Part shown: piece by piece, positions 40,401 to 52,400 of the stretch
How the letters are laid out: every line of letters starts with the position of its first letter
Position numbering within the stretch: position 1 is the first letter of the stretch
Assembly (NCBI GenBank): GCA_948146395.1
Contig: OX411554.1
Coordinates: 38,045,730 to 38,109,729, forward strand
Source of the DNA: Fragum whitleyi
Lineage: Eukaryota > Mollusca > Bivalvia > Cardiida > Cardiidae
DNA length: 64,000 nucleotides
Direction of reading: 5' to 3'
Made by a program: the position numbers and the translations under genes
The notes under the pieces: model-generated
Seen by the model: the letters and a program-made list of their open reading frames with translations, nothing else
The model's database searches: none
What the model was told of the DNA's origin: nothing

Positions 40401-43400
40401 TCCTTCTTGCATTAAAGATATAGAATAAGTATTTGGTAGATAAGATTGTTAAAATTTTTCATTATACCCCCCACCTACGAAGTAGAGGGGGGTATATTGG
40501 TTTCACCATGTCTGTCTGTCTGTCCATCCGTCCATCCGTCCGTCAATCCGTCCGTCCGTCCGTCCGTCCGTCCGTAGACCTTTTCCTTTCCGGACTCTAA
40601 CTCAAGAACCGAATGACCTACAATCATGAAACTTTATACAAATGTTCCTTATGACCCAAGGAAGTGCCCTATTATTTTTGGGTCACATAGGTCAAAGGTC
40701 AAGGTCACAGTCAGCCTTTGTTCAATTTTCGTTTCCGGACTCTAACTCAAGAACCAAGTAGCCTACAATCATGAAACTTTATACAAATGTTCCTTATGAC
40801 CCAAGGAAGTGCCCTATTGTTTTTGGGTCACATAGGTCAAAGGTCAAGGTCACAGTCAGCCTTTGTTCAATTTTTGTTTCTGGACTCTAACTAGAGAACC
40901 AAGTGACCTACAATCATAAAACTTTATGCAAATGTTGCTTATGGTCCAAGGAAGTGCCCTATTGTTTTGGGGTCACATAGGTCAAAGGTCAAGGTCACAG
41001 TCAATTTGTCTTCAATTTTCATTTCTGGACTCCTTACTCAAAAACCAAGCGACCTATAATCATGAAACTTCATGCAAATACTGCATGACATCAATATTTT
41101 TTCTTTTTGTGTGATGGGAACATCATACTAATCACAGGCATATAACTTGAATTCTCAATATTTGTTACAAACACGTCCTGCACTAATAGCACATATTTGG
41201 ACAAAGCGCTGGTGGGGGGTATTAGTCCGCTTTGCGACAGTTCTAGTTTTGTGTGCAATATAAGCTATATTTTCACCCAATGAAATATAAATGGATCTTG
41301 CACTGAAACAAACAATCATCCTCTATAAATTCTCTACCAGAAAGAATTGACCCTTTTCAGCTCACCTGAGCACAAAGTGCTCAAGGTGAGCTATTGGGAT
41401 CATAGAATGTCCATCGTCTGTCGTGCGTCATGGGTCGTCCACCGTCCACAATTTCTTTAAACATCTTCTCCTCCTAAACCAGTGGGCCAATCTTGATGAA
41501 ACTTGGCAGGGATGTTCCTTGGTTCAAGCTCTACCAAAGTTGTTCAAATAAATGAAATCCACACTTAACTTTCCCTTAACCCTTAACAAAAAAGGGTGAA
41601 AATATGAAAATTTTCAAAAATCTTCTTCTCTAAAACCAGAAGGCAGAAAGCTTTCATATTTGGCATGTAGCATCATCTAGTGGACCTCTACCAAGTTTGT
41701 TCATATCAAGACCCTGGGGTCATATTTGGGCTTTGCCCCGCTCCATCCCTTTTTACATTGAATCAAAGAGCAAAAATATTTAAAAATCTTCTTCTCTGTA
41801 ACCAGATGGCAGACAGCTAAAATATTTTGTGTGTAGCATCACCTAGTGGGCCTCTACCAAGTTTGTTCATAACAAGACCCTGGGGTCATATTTGGGCTTT
41901 GCATGGGTGTATCCCTTTATCTCTTATGAGCATGAAGGGTAAAAAATGAAAAATCTTCAAAAATCTTCTTCTCTGAAACCAGAAGGCAGACAGCTTCTCA
42001 TATTTGGTATGTAGCATCATCTAGTGGACCTCTACCAAGTTTGTTCATATCAAGACCCTGGGGTCATATTTGGGCTTTTCGTGGGCCCAACCCTTTTTAC
42101 ATAGAATCAAAGAGCGAAAATCTTTAAAAATCTTCTTCTCTGTAACCAGATGACAGACAGCTAAAATATTTGGTGTGTAGCATCACCTAGTGGGCCTCTA
42201 CCAAGTTTGTTCATAACAAGACCCTTGGGTCATATTTGGGCTTTGCATGGGTGCATCCCTTTATCTCTTATGAGCATGAAGGGTAAAAAATGAAAATCTT
42301 CAAAAATCTTCTTCTCTGAAACCAGAAGGCAGACAGCATTCATATTTGGTATGTAGCATCATCTAGTGGACCTCTACCGAGTTTGTTCATATCAAGACCC
42401 TGGGGTCATATTTGGGCTTTTCCTGGGCCCAACCCTTTTTACATAGAATCAAAGAGCAAAAATCTTGAAAAAATCTTCTTCTCTGTGACCAGATGGCAGA
42501 CAGCTTAAATATTTGGTGTGTAGCATCACCTAGAGGGCCTCTACCAAGTTTGTTCATAACAAGACCCTTGGGTCATATTTGGGCTTTGCATGGGTGCATC
42601 CCTTTATCTCTTATGAGCATGAAGGGTAAAAAATGAAAATCTTCAAAAATCTTCTTCTCTGAAACCAGAAAGCAGACAGCTTTCATATTTGGTTTATAGC
42701 ATCATCTAGTGGACCTCTACCAAGTTTGTTCATATCAAGACCCTGGGGTCATATTTGGGCTCCACCCGGGCCAAACCCTTTTTACATTGAATCAAAGAGC
42801 AAAAATATTTAAAAATCTTCTTCTCTGTAACCAGATGGCAGACAGCTTAAATATTTGGTGTGTAGCATCACCTAGTGGGCCTCTACCAAGTTTGTTCATA
42901 ACAAGACCCTTGGGTCATATTTGGGCTTTGCATGGGTGTATCCCTTTATCTCTTATGAGCATGAAGGGTAAAAAATGAAAAATCTTCAAAAATCTTCTTC
43001 TCTGAAACCAGAAGGCAGACAGCTTTCATATTTGGTATGTAGCATCATCTAGTGGACCTCTACCAAGTTTGTTCATATCAAGACCCTGGGGTCATATTTG
43101 GGCTTTGCCTGGGCCCAACCCTTTTTACATAGAATCAAAGAGCGAAAATCTTTAAAAATCTTCTTCTCTGTAACCAGATGACAGACAGCTAAAATATTTG
43201 GTGTGTAGCATCACCTAGTGGGCCTCTACCAAGTTTGTTCATAACAAGACCCTTGGGTCATATTTGGGCTTTGCATGGGTGCATCCCTTTATCTCTTATG
43301 AGCATGAAGGGTAAAAAATGAAAATCTTCAAAAATCTTCTTCTCTGAAACCAGAAGGCAGACAGCATTCATATTTGGTATGTAGCATCATCTAGTGGACC

Positions 43401-46400
43401 TCTACCAAGTTTGTTCATATCAAGACCCTGGGGTCATATTTGGGCTTTTCCTGGGCCCAACCCTTTTTACATAGAATCAAAGAGCGAAAATCTTGAAAAA
43501 AATCTTCTTCTCTGTGACCAGATGGCAGACAGCTTAAATATTTGGTGTGTAGCATCACCTAGAGGGCCTCTACCAAGTTTGTTCATAACAAGACCCTTGG
43601 GTCATATTTGGGCTTTGCATGGGTGCATCCCTTTATCTCTTATGAGCATGAAGGGTAAAAAATGAAAATCTTCAAAAATCTTCTTCTCTGAAACCAGAAA
43701 GCAGACAGCTTTCATATTTGGTTTATAGCATCATCTAGTGGACCTCTACCAAGTTTGTTCATATCAAGACCCTGGGGTCATATTTGGGCTCCACCCAAGC
43801 CCAACCCTTTTTACATTGAATCAAAGAGCAAAAATATTTAAAAAATTTCTTCTCTGTAACCAGATGGCAACCAGCTTAAATATTTGGTGTGTAGCATCAC
43901 CTAGTGGGCCTCTACCAAGTTTGTTCATAACAAGACCCTTGGGTCATATTTGGGCTTTGCATGGGTGTATCTCTTTATCTCTTATGAGCATGAAGGGTAA
44001 AAAATGAAAAATCTTCAAAAATCTTCTTCTCTGAAACCAGAAAGCAGACAGCTTTCATATTTGGTATGTAGCATCATCTAGTGGACCTCTACCAAGTTTG
44101 TTCATATCAAGACCCTGGGGTCATATTTGGGCTTTGCCTGGGCCCAACCCTTTTTACATAGAATCAAAGAGCGAAAATCTTTAAAAATCTTCTTCTCTGT
44201 AACCAGATGACAGACAGCTAAAATATTTGGTGTGTAGCATCACCTAGTGGGCCTCTACCAAGTTTGTTCATAACAAGACCCTTGGGTCATATTTGGGCTT
44301 TGCATGGGTGCATCCCTTCATCTCTTATGAGCATGAAGGGTAAAAAATGAAAATCTTCAAAAATCTTCTTCTCTGAAACCAGAAGGCAGACAGCATTCAT
44401 ATTTGGTATGTAGCATCATCTAGTGGACCTCTACCAAGTTTGTTCATATCAAGACCCTGGGGTCATATTTGGGCTTTTCCTGGGCCCAACCCTTTTTACA
44501 TAGAAACAAAGAGCGAAAATCTTGAAAAAATCTTCTTCTCTGTGACCAGATGGCAGACAGCTTAAATATTTGGTGTGTAGCATCACCTAGAGGGCCTCTA
44601 CCAAGTTTGTTCATAACAAGACCCTTGGGTCATATTTGGGCTTTGCATGGGTGCATCCCTTTATCTCTTATGAGCTTGAAGGGTAAAAAATGAAAATCTT
44701 CAAAAATCTTCTTCTCTGAAACCAGAAAGCAGACAGCTTTCATATTTGGTTTATAGCATCATCTAGTGGACCTCTACCAAGTTTGTTCATATCAAGACCC
44801 TGGGGTCATATTTGGGCTTTTCCTGGGCCCAACCCTTTTTACATAGAATCAAAGAGCAGAAATCTTTAAAAATCTTCTTCTCTGTAACCAGATGGCAGAC
44901 AGCTTTAATATTTGGTGTGTAGCATCACCTAGTTGGCGTCTACCAAGTTCATATCAAGACCCTTGGGTCATATTTGGACTCTGCACGGATGCATCCCTTT
45001 ATCTCTTATAAGCACGAAGGGTAAAAAAATGAAAATCTTCAAAAATCTTCTTCTCTGAAACCAGAAGGCAGACAGCTTTCATATTTGGTATGTAGCATTA
45101 TCTAGTGGACCTCTACCAAGTTTATTCATATCAAGACCCTGGTGTCATATTTGGGCTCCACCCAGGCGCAACCCTTTTTACATAGAATCAAAGAGCAAAA
45201 ATCTTTTAAAATCCTCTTTAATCGATACCAGATGGCAGAGAGCTTAAATATTTGGTATGTATCATCACCTAGAGGGCCTCTACCAAGTTTGTTCATATCA
45301 AGACCCTCGGGTCAAATTTTGGGTCCACCCAGGTGCATCCCTTTTTACATAGAATCAAAGAGCAAAAAGGCATATCTGTCTTGCTCTTCGCTGAAAACAT
45401 TCCATGGTATTGATCTTTGGCAATTATCTTCTTTTTGACATCTGCCTATCTAATTAATGTGATATCCCAGGGGTCATAGAGACTCAGGTGAGCGATCTAG
45501 GACCATCTTGGTCCTCTTGTAATGATGTCAATGGAATATTCCAGCTGTCTACAAAGCATAAACAGACAATGAAGACTTTGATAAGCTTGTTCCAAAGTTG
45601 CGTATGGTTTTTAGCCTACACTGTCTGCTTTCTAAAGTGAATTAACATAGGAAAACTTAAAGGTAGTGTAACTGTATTAGTTCAGCAATATTTCGGACTT
45701 TATGACCTTCGACAATGTTGACCGAGATTTCCTTAACAAATCATTAGGAAAGGAAACCTTGGTAAACACTGTTAACTTTACTTCTGAAAGGCTGCGTAAC
45801 TAATACAGGTGCACTACCTTAAGGAAAAAGTGTCTGAACTGTCTTAAAAAATGGCACTTTGTTTGAAATGAAATTTAAATTTAGCTGGATAAGGGTTTGA
45901 AAAATATTTTTCATCTCTTTTATTTGATAGGCCTCTATTGTAAATGAGCAAGGAATGCATGCAGGAGGGGACAACATTGCTGAACAAAATATGAGGAAGT
46001 CTCCCATAAATACAAATGTGTTTGGTGGGGCTAGCCAACCTACAGGTATTACAGTTAAAAACATCCTAAAATTTACATAATCAATCTGTTTGGAATGGAT
46101 TAGGTATAATTTGCCTCAGGTACCATCAGTGGTTGGAACATTTATAATTTATTTGTGCAGTCTTGAAATTCAGTAGAATTTCTTAAATTTATGGATAAAT
46201 GTAATAAGATTAAAAATCAGATTGGCAAAATTTGATGTTCATTGTTTCCCTGGTTATTTGCAATACATATTCTTTCTAAAAGCGCCGCCACCATAGCGCA
46301 GTTGGTTAGGCATTAGACTTCCAATCTGGAAGTCGTGGGTTCGATCCCCAGTGGCGGCAAATATCCTTTCCGACGTTTGTCTCTCACCAATGGGTAGATA

Positions 46401-49400
46401 ATCGTAAACCTATGTGAGATAGCAGTCGGAGGCTAGGAAAGGGTGTAATGGTAGTACAGGTGAAAGAAATACCAGGAATCCATTGTTAGGTGCTCCGGCC
46501 GCCGCGATATAACTGCGAGATTGTTGAAAGCGGGGTTAAACCCATTCAAACAAACAAACAATCTTTCTAAAAGTGGACAAGACTTTCTCTTTTATAATCA
46601 TGACATAGTTTAACATGCAGGTTGAAATATATGCAAAACATTGCAATTACTTAACCATTTCCTGTTTTACAAAATTCTGGACTTGTCCAAATTCAAAGGT
46701 TTTGCAGACGAAAATTTAAAGTGGATTTAATTTGAAAAATAACTATACAGTAGGGTAGAAAATAGTGTGGAAGAAGATTGATTGATTGAATGGGGTTTTA
46801 CGCCGCTTTCAACATTATTTCAGTTATATCGCGGCGGCCGGAGCACCTAACAATGGATTCCTGGTATTTCTCACGCCAGTACTACCATTACATCCTTTCC
46901 TAGCCTCCGACTGCTATTTCACATAGGTTTACGATTATCTACCCATTGGTGAAAGACAAAGTGTGGAAGAAGAAGAAATTGCTTGTCAGAAGTAATTTCT
47001 TCTTTTTTCACAATGTTTTCTCAATCATAAAATCACAGGCATGTAAAAAGCAGGGATTAAACAGGAAAGGGTTAAATTGATTCAACTAAAAGTAGCTGAT
47101 TTTTTACGTCAACCTCATATCGTGCCTTACAACGTCATTTTGTGCTCCGCACCCACTAACATGCCTTTACAAAATTCACTGTAATTTCATTATTTATCAC
47201 AGAATCTCCTTGAATTTTTGAGTAATCATTTGGTTCTTTGAATAATATTTGATATTGACATGTAGTGTTTAAAAGCCATAGACATACAGTATGTATGGCC
47301 TAGATGATGTCTACGAACTTTCCGGACAACCCTCATACATCATAGGTGGATAGATCTCATTGAGCAGAAGTGCAGTGCACAAGAACCATAACTCCACTCA
47401 TCACTATCTTTAGCCCCACTGGCTGTCAGTGCATCAGTGTGTCCGGTCGTAAACTTTTTCTTTAAAAATCTTCACCTCAGAAACTACTAGATGATTTTCC
47501 ACCAAACTTCACAGGAATGAACCTTACACAGGCCTCCTAGTGAAACCTTTAGAACCTTTAAAAACCTTTAATTTCAGAGCAAACCTTTAAAACCTTTACA
47601 TTTCCCCAGAAAACCTTTAAAACGCCAAAATAGCCTGTAATTCTCACTCAAAACCTTTATATTTGCTCTGAATGGTTGCTGTGCTAGCTGAAAGCAAGTA
47701 ATGGCTTTTGTTCTGCATTTTCCATTCTTATATGTGTAGTTAAAAAATGCTGCTTTTGTTTCTTCCATCTTGAGTTTTTCAGAATGCAGTATATAACATA
47801 AAAAAACGACTTTGGTATGACTATGGGTTCAATAAAGAAATAAGAACCTCGACAAAAATAGCCTTTATTTACTCTTTAATTTTTTCATATTTTACACTAA
47901 AAGGCCTTTATTTTCATACATTGGAGCCTTTATAAAAACCTTTATTTTTGTTTAGGCCTGCTAGGAGGCCTGCTTACATGCCCCTCTTCCAAAATTGTTC
48001 AAGAAATTTTGATCCAATGAAAAACATGGATTTAATGGTAGTGGCTAATTTTCCAAATATGGTGAAAAGTGAGTTTTCTCAGATTCTTACTGATGGATAC
48101 CAATTATATTTTACATGAATGATCCTTGGGCAACCCTTTATCAGTCTACAACAAATCATTGTGATTGGATGAAAAATATGTATTTTATTGGCGGAGGTCA
48201 TTTTTCTGTATGTTATATAGTGGAAACTTTGAAAATCATTTTCTCAGAATGTAACAGATAGGTATCAACCAAATTTCACTGGAATGATGCTTTGGTGACC
48301 CTTTACCAGTCTTCCAAAAATTATTGTGATCAGATGGAAAACATGTATTTTATGGGCAGAGGTCATTTTTCTATATGTTAATTTGTGGAAACTTGAAAAA
48401 TTATTTTCACAGAAAGTCACAGATAGGTATCAACCAATTATGATCCTTGAGTGACCCTTTATCAGATAATCAAAAATTATTGTGATTGGATGTAAAATAC
48501 TTACAATATGACTTACATCACAGGGGTGAAATAACCCTGTTGAATATTTTTGATATTACAGGGATGGTATTACACTATTCGAGTAACAATGCAAATGAGC
48601 TATTTTGTAACCACAAAAATGATGTCATTATGTATATATTGTGACGTCAGTTTCAAGTGGCATTATAAAGTTCCTGAAAAATTGAAATGTTGAATTTTGA
48701 CGATTTTTTGCGAAAATTCGGGTCATGTGATATGTATTTTATGGGTGGAGGTCATTTCTCTATATGTTATATAGTGGAAACTTAGAAAAAAATTTTTTTT
48801 GCAGTATGTAACTAATGGGTATCAACCAAATTTCACTGGATTGATCCTTGACTTACCCTTTTTCAGTCTACCAAAATTATTGTGATTGGATGAATAATAA
48901 GTATTTAATGGAAGGAGGTCATTTCTCTATATGTTATTTAGTGGAAACTTTGAAAATCATTTTCTCAGAATGTAAATGATTCATATCAATCAAACTTTAT
49001 TGGTATGATCCTTGGGTGACCCATTGTCGTGCAGCCTGCTGCCAAAAATTAATGTGATTGGAGAAAAATATGTCTTTTGTGGGCGAAGGTAATTTCTCTA
49101 TATGATATATAGTGGAAACTTTGAAAAACATTTTTAACATCAGTAGAACCCAAAATATTTAAAAATCTAGTCAAAATTTTGATTTGCTATTACCAGATTT
49201 TCAATCCTGTGGAGGGACTCAAGCCATTCATGGCTTTCTAGTTGGGTTATTGCCTTTTGAATATTGACAAAGAAAAGACCATTGACCTGTTCTTATGGTG
49301 GGCATAAATATTTTACAAACATCTCTTGTTTTGTAATAGGTGATGATACCTATACTGCCACACCACTGATATCATCAGCCAGTGACGGGAATTTCAACTT

Positions 49401-52400
49401 GTTTAATACTTTTATGGACAGCCCAGGTAGGTAAATATATTGACAGTTAGGTCTAATGAGGAGAATTTTAACCTATTTACAAGTTTTCAAGTTTAACAAA
49501 CAGGTAGGTAGCTGAAATTCATTGAACCCCATCTGAAGCCAAATTATTTCATTATTGTGTAGAATTTCATTACTGTTGTTTATGAAATAATTTTTTTGTG
49601 AACAAAGCTTTGACGGACAGTATAATCTAAAATCAGTTGTGCAGTCGGATCCTAGCATACACTGCCTTTTTTCTACTTGATTTTTTTTAATTGTTCAAAT
49701 GTCAAAAAATAGTTGTTTTTTTTCTAACAAAATTTAAATACAGCTGGATTAGGTTTACAATTATTTAAAACAGTTAAACTTGTGTTAAGCGACCACTAAG
49801 GGGACCACCAAAAAGCCGTCGTTTATGGGAATGGTCACTTTATACAAAAAACCATGATAAATGTGACAGTTCAGTTGATAGCATTTATAGATTGTTGGTC
49901 AAGACATACTGAATCCTATGATAATATAAGATTCAATAATAACCAATATTTTGTTAAGAATGTCCTCTTGTTCACAGATTTTGCTTAAGGTAAGGGACTT
50001 TCTATGGTCATCGCTTAATAAATTTGTTGCTTAATGGAAGTGGACGCTCAAGCAATATTGAAAAGACTAGAAAAACCCCGCCCCCTTTTGTATGTTTTAA
50101 CCCCCTTTACAGTAATTTTTGATCTGCTGCTGATAAAGTATATGATTATAGGCATGGCCTATTCATAAAGTTAGATGATGCCATGAAAAAAAAAGATACT
50201 CTCATTATAATTAAATAATAAAGTAATGTTATTTTTCAAGAGATGATGACATTATATTAATTTCATGTAGGTATGCACTTGAAACAGCTTTATATTGGCA
50301 ATGTCCACATTTGGTTGTTTTTCGGTTACAATTTATTGGCGGTGTATATTTTGGTGCATCTTACATGTAAACCCAAAATAAAACCCCATATCTTTATTTT
50401 ATTTTTCGTCTTTCATAACGGCGAAATTATAAGAAAAGCAATTCTCTAGAGTAATGTAAATTGTCTACAAACTAAACAATAGTTGGTTTCACACCTTTTG
50501 TTTAAGAGTTGTAACACATGTACATGTTTTTCACAGTTTCACCATGATTTTCAGAACTAAATTTCAACCAACTTTGATCAGGAATGTTGAGATTGGTTTT
50601 TAGATATTTGCCAATCCAGGTGTCAGTGTACTACTATTGTAAGTGCCTTTAATGTATAGGCACTTACAATAGAATTATGCTGCCTCTCGAATTGTTAACA
50701 GTTGTTGCAGACTTTGGTAATTTCAATTTGAATAAGTATGGTCTGCAAATTTTTGATACAACAAATACAATTCAACAAATATTCAACATGTGAATCAATG
50801 CTGTTTCAATACAATTTGGTCATTAAACAATGCATATTATTTAGTGGGTGATTAATAATTCATGGAAACTTTTTGAAGAGGAAATTGCTTCTTAAGAAAA
50901 AGGTACAACTTATACAATGACTTTTTTGCATGTTGACTGAAGAAATTGACACAACTTAAACATAGATTGACTTGCAGACTCTTTTCTAAAAAGTAAGTTC
51001 TGAGATCTTTATATGGAGGACATATACATATGATATGATACAAATCTTCTATATTGCTTAAATCACAAAACACATAGAATCTCTCAATTCCCGGACTTCT
51101 TTTTTGACCATAGAGACCGGACTGAATTTTAAGGCAATGAGCAGATAATTGTGTATCGTTTTATGAAATTTCAAATTGTGTGGAACCAAATCTAAATAGG
51201 GTTCATAAATAAAGGATGCTTTAAATGCTTATATTTACCAAGAACTTCATTTTTATCTGATATTCCTAACCATTCTTGCACATAACAGTTTTTAACACGT
51301 TGTTTAAACATAAAAAAAATAAAGAAAACCAGTCAAACAGACTTTTCAGTTTCACTCCAATTATTTTTCCTGCGATCATTGTCCCTCAATCTTAGATTAA
51401 ACAGTTTCTTCAAAATAATATCTCTCTGTGATATTTTGCACCAATAATTTATAATCCTACAATACTGAGAGATGTAATAATTATTAATGGATAACCAGCT
51501 AGTTTACTGTAGACATCCCGAGCACTTGTATTTATTGGGACCTTTGAAATAAGTTTGCCAAACTTAAATTGTATTCGCTCTTTTTCTTTCGCCTTTATAA
51601 AACCCAAAATCGCACTTGAGCATTTTTTAATTGAGCCTACAAAAGCATTAAACAGTTGTCAAAGTTTTTTGGATTCAATGGTGAATTCTTACAATTTAAA
51701 AGAATAGTCATCGCTTTCAATCCTTTTCAAATAAAACCTGTAAGCAGGGACTCTCTATATACATGTATATTTAGGGTCTATGCTGTAAGTTAAAACTAAA
51801 TTTGCTATTGCTACTGAACAAAGTTCCAAGGTAATCTAAGATTGGTCAACATCTTCAAGGAATTCGCCATCAAATGACCAGATTTTGTTCCTTTAAAGCC
51901 TCACCTTTTTCTGGAGACCATGATAGCCTGAAACAAAAAAGCGAAGATTTCCACGTTATGTGACATATTTCCTACGGGACTACTTTGTGTACAAGCTTGC
52001 ATAATAGCTGAGTACTTAATATTATTTCATTGAGTACTGTATATTAAGCCAGTTTTTTAGCCAATCAGCATGCACTAAATATGATGGAAAAAATTGAAAT
52101 TAAGTTATATGCTTTCCTTAGTTTAATGTTTTCAGTAAATAATCAAGAAATATCGGTAGATTATCATTTGATAAACTCACAGCCTAACCAGTGAAATTAT
52201 GAAAAAGTTATACCTCACTTTCTTTCAATTTGACGTTATCTAAGCAGAGGCCAATAAGCGACGTCATCTTGAACATTGCATAGAAATCACATGAAAAATG
52301 GCGCTCTTTAGTAAAATTTGTCCTTAAATCTTCAACTTAAGTCCTTTTGTCTCATTTTCATTAAAATGAATAATCCTTTGTTTTTTGAGAAAGACCAATT

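Larger units (their letters stand above)
47408..49243 (+). mobile_element. Family A element, copy 2, twice interrupted
   Basis: 'ttagccccactggctgtcag' head, about 166-bp units, end 'cctgtggagggactcaagcc..ggctttctagtt'. Insertions lie at 47529-47972 and about 48510-48728. Confidence 0.8.

Noticed and set aside
42709..44007. Repeated 84-89 codon open frames
   Set aside because: They recur only because the satellite unit recurs, with no codon-like conservation.
46284..46358. Functional tRNA gene
   Set aside because: Acceptor stem, A-box and B-box are good, but two extra bases precede the D-arm and there is no proper anticodon loop. It continues into a SINE body and has a 12-bp target duplication.
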